This document shows positions 17,359 to 26,235 of a stretch of 64,000 nt of DNA, in pieces. Position 1 is the stretch's first letter; the number at the start of each line of letters is the position of its first letter. Below the pieces are notes generated by a model. It did no database searches and was not told the origin of the DNA. It saw only the letters and a program-made list of their open reading frames with translations. Position numbers and translations under genes: made by a program. This stretch comes from Terriglobia bacterium. Its GTDB lineage: Bacteria; Acidobacteriota; Terriglobia; Terriglobales; Acidobacteriaceae. Location of the stretch: the NCBI GenBank assembly GCA_020072845.1, contig JAIQGF010000013.1:39463-103462 (forward strand), given 5' to 3'.

Positions 17359-19469
17359 GCTCTCATTCCGACGAACGCGCGACCGAAATGCGGGACTTGT
17401 TCTTCCAGAGCGCCCAGGAGCTGTTGCAGGCGCTCAACGAGCAGGGTCTCGCCCTAGAAAAGGATGCGGCCAACCGGGAGGCGGTGCGCGAAATCCGCCG
17501 CGTGGTGCACACCCTGAAGGGCGATTCGGCCGCCTGCGGTTTCCGTGAACTCAGCGATCTGGCGCACGAATTGGAAGACGTTTTGTCACCCGAAATCGCC
17601 GCCTCCAACGCCGCCTCGCTGCCGGAAATCGTGCTCAGTGCCGCCGACATGTTCGACGCCATGTGCGCCGCCTACCGCGCCCGGTTGGACCCGCCGAACG
17701 GCGATCCGCTGCGCGCCATGATCTGGCGCATGGCCCAGCAGCCATCCGCGCCCAAAGTCCTGGGAAAGATGAAGCCCAGTTTCGCCTGGACCGAGTACGA
17801 GCAACTCGCCATGGCGGAAGCGGCGGGCCGCGGGCTGCACGTTTACGAAATCGCCGTCGCCATCGAGGCCGGGTGTCCCCTGCGCGCCGCCGGCATCGCG
17901 TTGCTGAAGAAAGTTCTGCAGGAAGCGGGAACCCTGCTGGCCAGCTCGCTCGAGGAAGCGCGATGGGCGGACGCCGGCCAGGTGGAATTCGCCATCGCCA
18001 GCGATCGCGATCAGCATTGGTTGAGCAACAAGTGCCGCCTTCCGGGGGTGGTGGCGCAAGTTGCGGTCGAAAAGTTTGTACCAGCGTTGGAACTCACCCA
18101 TGAGGACGTCGCCGCGGCAACCACTGCGGCCGCGCCCTCTGCGGTGGGCTCAACCCAGGCCGCTGCGGCGCCGCCGAACCACCACGGCGCTCCCGACGCC
18201 GCCGTGAACCGCATCGCCGCTTACGCGGAAAACACGCTGCGCGTGGATGCCGAGCGCATTGACAACCTGCTCGACCTGGTGGGCGAGCTGGTGATCGGTA
18301 AATCCATGCTGCACCAGTTGCTGCACGAATTCACGTCGAGGTCGCCGAAAGATCCGCTGCGCGCCAAGTTCGCCGATGCCCTGGCCTTCCAGTCGCAGGT
18401 ATTGAACGCGCTGCAGCGCTCGGCGATGAAAATCCGCATGGTGCCGGTTGACCAACTGTTCCGCCGCTTCCCGCGCCTGGTGCGCGATGTCGCGAAGCTC
18501 TGCGGCAAGGATGTCACCCTCGAGATGAGCGGCCAGGAAACTGATCTCGATAAGGGGCTGCTCGACGCGCTTGCCGAACCGCTGGTTCACCTGATCCGTA
18601 ATGCCGTGGATCACGGCATCGAAACGCCGTCGGAGCGCAGCGCCGCGGGCAAACCTGAGCAGGGCGCCATCCGCCTGCATGCCTGCCATCAGGGCAACCA
18701 GGTGGTGATCGAGATCAGCGACGACGGCCACGGAATTGACGCCGCCGCCGTGCTGGCCAAGGCGGTGTCGCGCGGGCTGGCGACCCCCGACCAGGCGGCG
18801 CGGATGAGCGAAACCGACGCCGTCGAATTCATTTTCGAGCCCGGCTTCAGCACCGCCGAGCGCATCAGCGAAATCTCCGGGCGCGGCGTCGGCATGGACG
18901 TGGTGAAAACCGCCCTGCAGAAGCTGAAGGGCAACATTAGCATCGAGACGCATCCCGGCCGCGGCACCACCTTCCAGTTGCGCCTGCCGCTGACCCTGGC
19001 CATTATCCGCGCCATGCTCTTCCGCGTTGCCGAGCGCCTGTATGCCATCCCGCTGGAGTCGGTGCTGGAAATCGCACGCGCCAGTGAGGCCGACATTCAC
19101 CGCGTGGACAGCCACGAGGTGCTGCAACTCCGCAACGAGGTGCTCACGCTGGTCCGCCTGAACCGGCTGGCGCCCGCGGCCACCGGCCACGAAGACGGGC
19201 GCGTCTTCGTCATCGTGATCGGCAGCGGCGAGCGCAAGTTCGGACTGGTGGTGGACAAGCTGGTGGGCGAGGAAGAACTGGTGATCAAGCCGCTGGACGA
19301 GACCGTCGTCGCCAGCGAACTGGTCAGCGGCGCCTCCATTCTCGGCGACGGGACGGTGGTGCTGATCCTCAACGTCGGCGAAGTCCTGCGCAAGTTCGCG
19401 CGCGCGCGCCTCAATCCCGCTTCGATTCCTGCTGCCGGCAACGGACGGTCGATGGAGGCCACGGCGTGA
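17355..19469 (+). CDS. cheA: Chemotaxis histidine kinase CheA
   Basis: The predicted protein has 704 residues. An Hpt (P1) domain carries phosphoacceptor His52 in VVHTLKGDSAACGF. The P2-like region and an Ala/Pro linker follow, then the dimerisation helices (LLDLVGELVIGKSML), the HATPase domain (HLIRNAVDHGIE, DDGHGID, GRGVGMDVV) and a C-terminal CheW-like P5 domain. Phosphoryl groups go from His52 to CheY and CheB. The GTG start overlaps the cheR stop and has GAGGTG five bases ahead; the first ATG is 11 codons in. All kinase motifs are intact. Confidence 0.96.
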   Translation: MSSHSDERATEMRDLFFQSAQELLQALNEQGLALEKDAANREAVREIRRVVHTLKGDSAACGFRELSDLAHELEDVLSPEIAASNAASLPEIVLSAADMFDAMCAAYRARLDPPNGDPLRAMIWRMAQQPSAPKVLGKMKPSFAWTEYEQLAMAEAAGRGLHVYEIAVAIEAGCPLRAAGIALLKKVLQEAGTLLASSLEEARWADAGQVEFAIASDRDQHWLSNKCRLPGVVAQVAVEKFVPALELTHEDVAAATTAAAPSAVGSTQAAAAPPNHHGAPDAAVNRIAAYAENTLRVDAERIDNLLDLVGELVIGKSMLHQLLHEFTSRSPKDPLRAKFADALAFQSQVLNALQRSAMKIRMVPVDQLFRRFPRLVRDVAKLCGKDVTLEMSGQETDLDKGLLDALAEPLVHLIRNAVDHGIETPSERSAAGKPEQGAIRLHACHQGNQVVIEISDDGHGIDAAAVLAKAVSRGLATPDQAARMSETDAVEFIFEPGFSTAERISEISGRGVGMDVVKTALQKLKGNISIETHPGRGTTFQLRLPLTLAIIRAMLFRVAERLYAIPLESVLEIARASEADIHRVDSHEVLQLRNEVLTLVRLNRLAPAATGHEDGRVFVIVIGSGERKFGLVVDKLVGEEELVIKPLDETVVASELVSGASILGDGTVVLILNVGEVLRKFARARLNPASIPAAGNGRSMEATA

Positions 19470-20554
19470 GCCATCCCATCCGAGTGCTGGTGGTCGACGA
19501 TTCCGCCCTGATGCGGAAGCTCATCCCGAGGATGCTGGAACGGGACGGCTCCATCCAGGTCGTCGGCACCGCCATGGACGGCGCGTTCGCGCTGGCGAAG
19601 ATCGAAGAATTGAAACCGGACGTCATCACCCTCGACCTGGAAATGCCGCGCATGGATGGCACTGAAACCTTGCGCGAGATCACGCGCAAACACCGCATTC
19701 CCGTGATTGTGGTCAGCGCCCACACGACGGCGGGCGCGTCCGCGACCTTCAAGGCCCTGGCGTTGGGCGCGCTCGATTTCATCGCCAAGCCGGCCGACGC
19801 CGCCGCCGCGCGCATGGACGAAATCGCCGCCGAGCTGATTGCGAAGATCAAGGCCGCCGCCAGCGGCAAAGTCGGCGCCGTGCCCGCGATGACGCACGTG
19901 CCGCAGCCCGCCAAGCAGCCGCGGCCCCGCACCGCGCCCAGCAGGATCGTTGCGGTTGGAATTTCGACCGGAGGACCGAACACGCTGCAGTACGTCCTGG
20001 CGCAGCTCCCGGCTGATTTCCCCGGCGCGATTCTTGTTGTGCAGCACATGCCCGAGGGCTTCACCGAGATGTTTGCCCGGCGCCTGAACGACACGTGTGC
20101 GATCGAGGTCAGGGAAGCACGCTCGGGCGACCTGCTGGCCGCGGGCCGGGCGCTGATCTGCCCCGGCAACCGGCACCTGCGCGTGCGACGGATGCCGCTC
20201 GGGCCGGTCGCGGTCTTGTCGGATGAGGATCGCGTCAACGGACACCGCCCGTCGGTGGACGTGCTGTTCCGCTCCGTCGCGCAGGAATTTGGTCCCCGGG
20301 CGCTCGCGGTGCTCATGACCGGAATGGGCGACGACGGCGCCGACGCCATGGGCGCGGTCAAGGAGGCCGGCGGGTTGACGATCGCGCAGAACGCGGAGTC
20401 GTGCGTCGTATTTGGCATGCCGAAAGCCGCCATCGAGCGCGGCCATGCCGCCCGCGTGCTCTCGCTCGACGCGCTGGTGAATACGCTCCAGGCGCAATGC
20501 GGCGTGGTGCATGCGGCGCCGGCGGGCAATACCGTGCCGCAGCCGGCAGTGTAA
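19466..20554 (+). CDS. cheB: Chemotaxis methylesterase/glutamine deamidase CheB
   Basis: The protein has 362 residues. The receiver domain (1-125) has VLVVDDSALMRK and phosphoacceptor Asp in ITLDLEMPRMDG. After a Pro/Arg linker comes the methylesterase domain with the triad in GISTGGPNTL (Ser), VVQHMPEGFT (His) and MTGMGDDGADAM (Asp). It removes receptor methyl groups and balances CheR. The GTG start overlaps the cheA stop in a GTGA arrangement, showing translational coupling. The catalytic residues are all present. Confidence 0.97.
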   Translation: MSHPIRVLVVDDSALMRKLIPRMLERDGSIQVVGTAMDGAFALAKIEELKPDVITLDLEMPRMDGTETLREITRKHRIPVIVVSAHTTAGASATFKALALGALDFIAKPADAAAARMDEIAAELIAKIKAAASGKVGAVPAMTHVPQPAKQPRPRTAPSRIVAVGISTGGPNTLQYVLAQLPADFPGAILVVQHMPEGFTEMFARRLNDTCAIEVREARSGDLLAAGRALICPGNRHLRVRRMPLGPVAVLSDEDRVNGHRPSVDVLFRSVAQEFGPRALAVLMTGMGDDGADAMGAVKEAGGLTIAQNAESCVVFGMPKAAIERGHAARVLSLDALVNTLQAQCGVVHAAPAGNTVPQPAV

Positions 20555-20562
20555 GGAAATTC

Positions 20563-20631
20563 GGTCGTAAGTCGTTGGTCGTTAGTCGTTCGCAGGTTGG
20601 TTTTGCCCAACGACCAGTGGCCAACGGCCAA
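20563..20631. repeat. Inverted period-7 repeat between cheB and cheY
   Basis: The left arm has GGTCGTA, AGTCGTT, GGTCGTT, AGTCGTT. The right arm has AACGACC, AGTGGCC, AACGGCC. The arms are complementary around a short loop. The block lies inside the che operon and ends just before the GGGAGG ribosome binding site of cheY, so any hairpin would be in the mRNA. Confidence 0.75.
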
Positions 20632-20643
20632 GGGAGGTGGGTC

Positions 20644-21090
20644 ATGGAACAATTCGCGGCGCTGCTGCGCACCAAGGACAAGCAGCCGATCCGTTACCTG
20701 GTGGTGGACGATTCCATCTTCGCGCGCAAGAACCTGGCGCGCATGGTGGAGTCTTTCGGCGGACGCGTGGCGGGCGAAGCCGGCGACGGCTGTACCGCCA
20801 TTACCGAATACACCCGCACGCTGCCCGATGTCGTGCTCATGGACATCATCATGCCGCAGATGGAAGGCATTGAGGCGGCGGAGAAGATTCTCCGCTTGCA
20901 CCCGCAGGCGCGCGTGGTCATGGTATCGTCGGTCGGCTATCAGGAAAACATCATCGCCGCGCTGCAGAAAGGCGCGCGCCATTTCGTGCAGAAGCCGGTC
21001 AAGCCCGAAATCCTCTACGAAGTGGTCAAGTACGTGATGGACGAAGACGCGACCACCGCGGTGGCAGCGGCGGCAGGAGCGGCGCGATGA
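20644..21090 (+). CDS. cheY: CheY-like response regulator of the che operon
   Basis: A receiver domain of 148 residues with a 15-residue N-terminal extension. It has YLVVDDSIFARKNL, phosphoacceptor Asp in VVLMDIIMPQMEG, Ser in VMVSSVG and Lys in FVQKPVKPE. The family role is the soluble output signal phosphorylated by CheA. A strong GGGAGGTGGG precedes the ATG. Its ATGA end overlaps the start of the CheX-like gene. A short Ala-rich tail follows the domain. Whether it acts on a flagellar motor or another output cannot be told here, since no motility genes are present. Confidence 0.92.
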   Translation: MEQFAALLRTKDKQPIRYLVVDDSIFARKNLARMVESFGGRVAGEAGDGCTAITEYTRTLPDVVLMDIIMPQMEGIEAAEKILRLHPQARVVMVSSVGYQENIIAALQKGARHFVQKPVKPEILYEVVKYVMDEDATTAVAAAAGAAR

Positions 21091-21560
21091 GACTGGAACT
21101 GATCCAGCCGTTCATCAACGCCGCCGACGCGGTGCTGGCGCAAAGCCTGGCGTGCAACACGCGCGTTTCCAACGTCACCATGGAACCGGAGGTTTATCGC
21201 ACGCGTGGCCTGGCCGCGATCGTGACCATGAAGGGAGACATCGAGGGGCGAATCGTCTTCGATCTCGACCGCAGGATTGCCCTGCGTGTCGCCTCGGCGA
21301 TGGCCGGCAGCGAACTGTCGGATTCCGACGGCTTCGTCAGTGAAACCATCTGCGAGCTGGCCAACCAGGTGATCGGCAACGCCATCACCAGCCTCAACGA
21401 TCAGGGCTTCCACTTCCGCATCCAGCCGCCCGAAATCCACACCGCCGAACACGGTCTCGGCAGCAGCGAGGATACCGAGGCGCTGGTCATGTGCTTCGAT
21501 ACGCCGAGCGGCAGCGTGTTCATGAACATCGCGCTGCGCTTCCCGAAGTTTGTCGCGTAA
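21087..21560 (+). CDS. cheX: CheX-type CheY-P phosphatase
   Basis: The 157-residue protein opens MRLELIQPFINAADAVLAQ, typical of CheX. The phosphatase signature E-x3-LAN-x2-G-N appears as ETICELANQVIGNAIT near residue 90; the Glu and Asn act on phosphorylated CheY. There is one copy, as in CheX, not the two found in CheC. It overlaps cheY by four bases and closes the operon, so the system has its own signal-termination enzyme. Confidence 0.9.
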   Translation: MRLELIQPFINAADAVLAQSLACNTRVSNVTMEPEVYRTRGLAAIVTMKGDIEGRIVFDLDRRIALRVASAMAGSELSDSDGFVSETICELANQVIGNAITSLNDQGFHFRIQPPEIHTAEHGLGSSEDTEALVMCFDTPSGSVFMNIALRFPKFVA

Positions 21561-21569
21561 GAACGAGGC

Positions 21570-21670
21570 CACGGATTTCCGCGGATCGGCACGGATAAAA
21601 CAAAATCCGTGTGCATCCGCGCAAATCTGTGGCCCGTTTTTCCTCTGCGATCCTCTGCGCACTCTGTGGT
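21570..21670. repeat. Inverted period-10 repeat after the che operon
   Basis: The left arm has CACGGATTTC, CGCGGATCGG, CACGGATAAA. The right arm has AATCCGTGTG, CATCCGCGCA, AATCTGTGGC. A third set, TCCTCTGCGA, TCCTCTGCGC, ACTCTGTGGT, follows with the same period. It sits between the che operon and a convergent gene and may help end transcription. Confidence 0.75.
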
Positions 21671-21680
21671 TAAGAAGCGT

Positions 21681-22145
21681 TCACGAGCGCGCCAGCTCTT
21701 CGCGCGCGATCTTCTCCGCCTCCGTCTTCAGCGCTTCCAGCCAATCCTTGTGCATCGCCACCAGCGATTGCTTCATGCCGCTACCGAACAACGCCGCCAC
21801 CAATCCCGAAATGTCTTCCCAGGTCTTGATCAGCGTGGTCCCATCGGGCTGCGCCTCGAAGCTGAACCAGTGCTCGCCGGTAAAGCCGGTCGTCTTGCCC
21901 ACCCAACCGATCCGGTTCGGCGGAAGCGCTTCGATGATGGTGGGCCGGAAAGAAATTCTTCGCGGATACACCAGGTCCATCAGGAACTGGCTTCCCTTTT
22001 CCCACGGCTTTCCGCTCAGCCACTTTGCCCGCCCGACCACGCGGTTCCACCACGGCCACTCTTCCAGCTTGTGGAACTTCTGCCACACGTGTTCCGGCTT
22101 GCACTTCGCCGTGACGGAGTATTCCAGCCTGGTCGCCATCCTCAC
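21681..22145 (-). CDS. SRPBCC (START/polyketide cyclase-like) family protein
   Basis: The 154-residue protein has the helix-grip pattern: an opening strand RLEYSVTAKCKPEHVWQKFHKLEEWPWWN, the middle strands and the long C-terminal amphipathic helix (GMKQSLVAMHKDWLEALKTEAEK). The family binds hydrophobic ligands in a deep cavity or acts as a cyclase/aromatase. No catalytic residue is evident. There is no signal peptide. It stands alone between two repeat loci. Confidence 0.8.
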   Translation of the reverse strand: MRMATRLEYSVTAKCKPEHVWQKFHKLEEWPWWNRVVGRAKWLSGKPWEKGSQFLMDLVYPRRISFRPTIIEALPPNRIGWVGKTTGFTGEHWFSFEAQPDGTTLIKTWEDISGLVAALFGSGMKQSLVAMHKDWLEALKTEAEKIAREELARS

Positions 22146-22152
22146 CCCAAAC

Positions 22153-22246
22153 TAATTTGTAATTTGTAATTGGTAATTTGCAGTGTCAAGGAGCTGCTGC
22201 CGGCGGAAGTTCAAATTGCAAATTACAAATTACCAATTACAAATCC
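22153..22246. repeat. Inverted period-7 repeat, TAATTTG/CAAATTA type
   Basis: The left arm has TAATTTG, TAATTTG, TAATTGG, TAATTTG. The right arm has CAAATTG, CAAATTA, CAAATTA, CCAATTA, CAAATCC. The arms flank a GC-rich loop of 31 bases. This is the clearest example of the class and is very AT-rich in a GC-rich genome. Confidence 0.85.
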
Positions 22247-22252
22247 AGCTCC

Positions 22253-23344
22253 TCATTTGACTCCGCAAATCTCGCGCACTACCTCCAGCGCCTGTTCGCA
22301 GCCGGCGCGGTCAACGTCCATGTGGGTCACGAATCGCACCAGTTCGTTGTTCACCGTTCCGCAGAGGACGTTTTTCTCGCCGAGCTTGCGCGCGAAATCG
22401 GCGGACGCCATCCCGGTTCCGCTGATGTCGCAGATCAGGATGTTGGTCGCCACCTTGGCCGCATCCAACTTGAGCCCGGGCACGCGCGCCAACCCTTGCG
22501 CCAGGAATTTTGCGTTTTCGTGGTCCACGTGCAGGCGCTTGGGCATCTGCTCCAGGGCGATCAATCCCGCGGCGGCGAGCACGCCCGCCTGCCGCATGCC
22601 GCCGCCGAGCGATTTGCGATAGACCCGCGCTTGCGTGATGAATTGTCTGCTTCCCACCAGCAGCGAACCCACCGGCGCGCCCAGCCCCTTGGACAGGCAG
22701 AACATGACGGAGTCGAACTTGCGCGTGATCTCCGCCACCGGCTTGCCCAGCGTTACCGACGCGTTGAAGACGCGCGCCCCGTCCAGGTGGACCGGCAAAC
22801 CGGCGGCGTGGGCGCCGTCGCAAATTTCGTCCGCGACATCTTGCGGGTACACGGTGCCCCCGGCCATGTTGTGCGTGTTCTCCAGCGACACTAGCCCGGT
22901 CTGCGCGTAGTAATAAGTCTTGGGCGAGATCTTGCGCTCCACCTGCGCCCAGCGCAGGATGCCGTCCTCGCCGTGGATCGGGCGGGCCAGGCAGCCGGAA
23001 AAGTGCGCCATCATCGCCATCTCGTAGTTGAAGACGTGGCAGCGCTCCTCGCAAATAATTTCCTGGCCGGGCCGCGTATGGATCTTGATCGCGACCGTGT
23101 TGCCCATGGTGCCGCTGGGCACGAAAATCGCGGCTTCGCGCCCGAAAATTTCCGCTGCGCGCTGCTCCAGGCGGTTGATGGTCGGGTCTTCGCCGTAAAC
23201 GTCGTCACCGACCTCCGCCTCCGCCATCGCGCGCCGCATCTCCGGCGTGGGCTTGGTGACGGTGTCGCTGCGCAGGTCGACCGTGATGACGTGCGTGCGC
23301 TGCCCGGTGTTGGCCGCGGATCCGGTGGAGGTAAGGGTGCTCAT
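22253..23344 (-). CDS. ltaE: Low-specificity L-threonine aldolase
   Basis: A PLP enzyme of 363 residues that cleaves L-threonine or L-allo-threonine to glycine and acetaldehyde. Signatures: [16 protein letters not shown] at the N-terminus, [19 protein letters not shown] for phosphate binding, [10 protein letters not shown] with the PLP-contacting Asp, and the Schiff-base Lys in [13 protein letters not shown]. The first 20 residues (Ser/Thr/Ala-rich) are not conserved, so the true start may be nearer VDLRSD. It is transcribed away from a small membrane protein gene. Confidence 0.94.
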   Translation of the reverse strand: MSTLTSTGSAANTGQRTHVITVDLRSDTVTKPTPEMRRAMAEAEVGDDVYGEDPTINRLEQRAAEIFGREAAIFVPSGTMGNTVAIKIHTRPGQEIICEERCHVFNYEMAMMAHFSGCLARPIHGEDGILRWAQVERKISPKTYYYAQTGLVSLENTHNMAGGTVYPQDVADEICDGAHAAGLPVHLDGARVFNASVTLGKPVAEITRKFDSVMFCLSKGLGAPVGSLLVGSRQFITQARVYRKSLGGGMRQAGVLAAAGLIALEQMPKRLHVDHENAKFLAQGLARVPGLKLDAAKVATNILICDISGTGMASADFARKLGEKNVLCGTVNNELVRFVTHMDVDRAGCEQALEVVREICGVK

Positions 23345-23462
23345 GGAAGTTCTCGTTGAAAACGATAGAATCGATTCGCCAGTCTAATGAATTCGACTTG
23401 CAGCGGGCAAGGTATCCACCCTGGATGACCTGAAGTCAAAGACGATCGGACAGTTAATTCTG

Positions 23463-23729
23463 GTGGTCGGTTCTATCTGGTACGTCCTTGTTTTTTTTTG
23501 GCTACCACCAATTGCGCTGGTCCTTGGTTCTCTAGGATTGCCGGATGTCGCGGGTAAGGCTGTTCTGCGTGCGGAATTTGCGGTTTCGGCTGCGTTGGCC
23601 GCCTTCGGGTTTGTAATTTGGCGCCGGGCGGTTGGAAAGCCGTGGCTGGCGACTTATGTTGTCGTCATCTCGTGCGCGCTTTTGGCCGTTTTCGGTGTCT
23701 TCTGGATGTATGACTGGATTCACCTGTGA
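23463..23729 (+). CDS. Small hypothetical membrane protein
   Basis: I do not recognise this 88-residue protein. Three hydrophobic stretches (around residues 3-24, 36-53 and 63-84) suggest three membrane helices. The GTG start is uncertain: the frame stays open to 23391 without an ATG and would add a polar leader (KVSTLDDLKSKTIG). No clear ribosome binding site is seen. GC content is lower than in the neighbours. It could be a short real gene or a 3' remnant of a longer one. It is followed by a cluster of palindromes. Confidence 0.45.
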   Translation: MVGSIWYVLVFFWLPPIALVLGSLGLPDVAGKAVLRAEFAVSAALAAFGFVIWRRAVGKPWLATYVVVISCALLAVFGVFWMYDWIHL

Positions 23730-23734
23730 AACTG

Positions 23735-23945
23735 AGAGGGCCGCCCCAGCGGGGCGGATGAAAATAGCCCAGCACTTCAGTGCTGGGAAGAAGCACGAAG
23801 TTTGTCCGCAAGTCCCGTAGGGACGACTGAATGGAACTGGACAGCACTCCTGCGGATGAACTCAATCGTCCCTACGGGACTCCGATCGTTGTGGCAACCA
23901 GACCCGGCGCTGAAGCGCCGGGCTATTTTCATCCGCCGCTGCGCG
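23735..23945. repeat. REP-like palindrome cluster
   Basis: A mosaic of perfect short palindromes: CCGCCCC/GGGGCGG (23741-23757), CCCAGCACTTCAGTGCTGGG (23769-23788), GTCCCGTAGGGAC (near 23812), the same core inverted (near 23869), and CCCGGCGCTGAAGCGCCGGG (23903-23922), each with ATAGCCC/GGGCTAT or GGATGAAAAT edges. Related clusters occur near 41.9, 46.8 and 59.8 kb. The last bases are also the end of hemW. Confidence 0.75.
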
Positions 23946-25317
23946 GCTCGAGGGACCGAGCGATCGATTGACCGATAGACCGAACCACCAGGAATTTCTG
24001 GAACACTTCATTCGACAGCAAGCGCCCGCGCGACGTCAGCCGTGTCGCCCCCTCACAGATCTCAACCAGGCCCAACTCACGCAGTTCCGCGATCTGCTCG
24101 CGAAAAACCGTCGCCGCCTCCGGCCCGTAGCGCTCCGCCAACTCGCGCGCCTGCAGGCCGCGATTTAATCGCAGCCCGAGGAAATACGCCTCTTCCAGCG
24201 CCGCCGGATAAGTCACCGGAGTACGCTCGTGCGGCTTGCCGGCCAGGTACGCGTCCAGCGAATCCGGCGTGGCCAGCCGCATCGACTCCACTCCCATGCG
24301 AGCGTAGAAATTGGAATCCTCCGACTCGCGCGCGCCACCGAAGTTCGGCGCGTGCTCCAGGTAGTCGCTGATCTCACGCTCCATCGCGGCGCGCGCCTGC
24401 CGCGAATCCGCCGCCAGCATGGAATGTGCGTCCACTCCGAAGCCGAGATACGGTTGCCGCGTCCAGTACTTCAGGTTGTGGCGCGACGAATACATCGGGA
24501 GATCCGGTGATCGGGTGATCGGGTGCTCGGCTGCGCCGGCGTGCAGGTTGCGGGCAAAATTTGAGATCTCGTACTGAACAATCCCCGCCGCGTTCAGCCG
24601 TTCGCACGCTTGCAGATAATAGTCGGCGGTCGCGTCGTCATCGGGGACAAAGTGCGCGTGGTACCGCGTGCCGCCGGCGATCAGCTCCCGTCCGAGGCGC
24701 GAGTCCTCGTCCACCTCCAGCATGTACACGCTGACGTGCGGCACGCCGGAAGCAATCGTCTCCGCCAGGGAAAACTCCCAGCTCTCAGGTGTCTGGTGCG
24801 GCAATCCGGCAATCAGGTCAATGCTGATGTTGGTGATTCCGGTGGCGCGCAGCCGCGCCAGGTCGTCGAGCACGATGGCGCGCGTGTGCAGCCGCCCCAC
24901 GCTCGCCGCCTCCTCATCCACGAACGACTGCACGCCCAGGCTGACGCGGTTCACGCCGCAGCGCCCCAGCGACTCCAACATCGGCGGCGTCAGCGTGCCG
25001 GGAGCGCACTCCACCGTGATCTCGGCATCGCCACGCACGCGAAATTTCGCGCGTACCGCCGCAAAAATCCGTTCCAGCTCCGCCGCCTCGAGCACCGTGG
25101 GCGTTCCGCCGCCGAGGTAAATGGCATCCACCTCGCGCTCGAACTTCGCGCCCATCTCCGCCGCCAGCCGGTCCGACGACTCGATATCCGCCGACACCCG
25201 CTCCACGTAGCGGGCAAAGACCGAGCGCGCGACGACGCCCGAGGCGAAGTTGCAAAAGCTGCACTTGGTCCGGCAGAACGGAACCGAGATGTAGATACCC
25301 AGAGACACAGATCTCAT
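23929..25317 (-). CDS. hemW: Radical SAM protein HemW-like (heme chaperone; coproporphyrinogen oxidase family)
   Basis: The predicted protein has 462 residues. The N-terminal radical SAM motif is YISVPFCRTKCSFCNF (three Cys of the CxxxCxxC cluster), then YLGGGTPT, VECAPGTLT, GVNRVSLGVQSF and SIDLIAGLPHQT, matching HemW, which binds heme and a 4Fe-4S cluster. The C-terminal HemN domain ends at TSRGRLLSNEVFQKFL. Two oddities: an extra stretch around EHPITRSPD before SRHNLKYW is encoded by a period-8 repeat, and the last 18 residues come from another repeat plus a palindrome. The ATG start was preferred over a TTG six codons upstream. Confidence 0.9.
   Translation of the reverse strand: MRSVSLGIYISVPFCRTKCSFCNFASGVVARSVFARYVERVSADIESSDRLAAEMGAKFEREVDAIYLGGGTPTVLEAAELERIFAAVRAKFRVRGDAEITVECAPGTLTPPMLESLGRCGVNRVSLGVQSFVDEEAASVGRLHTRAIVLDDLARLRATGITNISIDLIAGLPHQTPESWEFSLAETIASGVPHVSVYMLEVDEDSRLGRELIAGGTRYHAHFVPDDDATADYYLQACERLNAAGIVQYEISNFARNLHAGAAEHPITRSPDLPMYSSRHNLKYWTRQPYLGFGVDAHSMLAADSRQARAAMEREISDYLEHAPNFGGARESEDSNFYARMGVESMRLATPDSLDAYLAGKPHERTPVTYPAALEEAYFLGLRLNRGLQARELAERYGPEAATVFREQIAELRELGLVEICEGATRLTSRGRLLSNEVFQKFLVVRSIGQSIARSLEPRSGG
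23952..23983. repeat. Period-8 repeat inside the 3' end of hemW
   Basis: Units GACCGAGC, GATCGATT, GACCGATA and GACCGAAC lie in tandem and encode the non-conserved C-terminal tail of HemW. The unit resembles those at 43.5 and 56.1 kb. Confidence 0.65.
24501..24532. repeat. Period-8 repeat within hemW coding sequence
   Basis: Units GATCCGGT, GATCGGGT, GATCGGGT and GCTCGGCT lie in the middle of hemW and keep the frame. They encode part of an insertion (EHPITRSPD) not expected in the family. Confidence 0.65.
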
Positions 25318-25424
25318 TATCCCAGACACCGGCAACGCGTGGCCGAACGTGATTCCATTGTTTTCTCTTGCAAACCGGCTGCGCGCGCGTTACACAGATT
25401 GCACACCAAGGTGAGGAGCCTCCG

Positions 25425-26138
25425 ATGACCGCCTGCTTTGATTCGCAACAGTTCTGGACCGAGCTGCACGCTCGCGTGGCCACCTTCGATCTGCTGACGC
25501 ATCCGTTTTACCAGGCCTGGGCCGCCGGGCAGCTCAGCGCGCAGGATTTACGCCTTTATGCGGAGGATTACTATCCCCATGTGGCCGCGTTCCCCACATA
25601 CTTGAGCGCGTTGCACAGCCGGCTGCCCGACGGCGAAGTGCGTCGCGCGGTACTGCGCAACCTCGCCGAAGAGGAAATCGAGGGCCGCGCCCACAGCGAG
25701 CTCTGGCTCGACTTTGCGGAGGGAATGGGCGCCGATCGTGAAAAAGTGCGGTGTCGAGAGGCCCTCGATGAGGTTTCCGGCCTGCTCGCCACCTTCCGCG
25801 ACCTCGCCAACCACTCGACGACACCCGAGTGCCTGGCTGCGTTCTACGCCTACGAGTCTCAGGTGCCGCGTGTGGCGGAAGCCAAGTGGCAAGGATTGGA
25901 GCGGCATTATGGCGCCGATGCCCGAACCGGCGGATACTTTCGCCTGCACCGCACCGCCGACATTCGCCATGCCAGCGTTTGGCGCGCTTTGTTGACCGCT
26001 GCGCTGGAGAAGGACTCCCGGTTTGCCGCGGCCGCGCTGAGCGCCGCCGAACGTGCCGCCGCAGCGCTTTGGAAGGCGCTGGACGGCATCGAACGCAAGC
26101 GCCAGGCCCGCCTCGGCCTCGTCAAGGCGTGCACCTGA
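25425..26138 (+). CDS. CADD/PqqC-like heme-oxygenase-fold protein (folate-related)
   Basis: The 237-residue protein has the all-helical TenA/PqqC fold pattern with likely metal ligands in NLAEEEIEGRAHSELW (Glu, His) and AFYAYESQVPRVAEAKW (Glu), plus Tyr-rich AEDYYPHVAAF. These match the CADD family. In Chlamydia and Nitrosomonas, CADD proteins are dimetal oxygenases that supply p-aminobenzoate for folate from their own Tyr residue. The equivalent role here is inference. GAGGAG six bases before the ATG sets the start. It is divergent from hemW. Confidence 0.8.
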   Translation: MTACFDSQQFWTELHARVATFDLLTHPFYQAWAAGQLSAQDLRLYAEDYYPHVAAFPTYLSALHSRLPDGEVRRAVLRNLAEEEIEGRAHSELWLDFAEGMGADREKVRCREALDEVSGLLATFRDLANHSTTPECLAAFYAYESQVPRVAEAKWQGLERHYGADARTGGYFRLHRTADIRHASVWRALLTAALEKDSRFAAAALSAAERAAAALWKALDGIERKRQARLGLVKACT

Positions 26139-26235
26139 GTGATCTGCTCAGACCGGCCGATGTTCGGCGGCCGCGAATTTCAAGGACATTTTCCATCCTG
26201 AGCCTCCCCCGCCTCGTCTGATAACCTAGAGAGAG

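Noticed and set aside
22170..22894. Plus-strand frame opposite threonine aldolase
   Set aside because: The minus strand encodes complete LtaE with its PLP lysine; the other frame begins inside a repeat.
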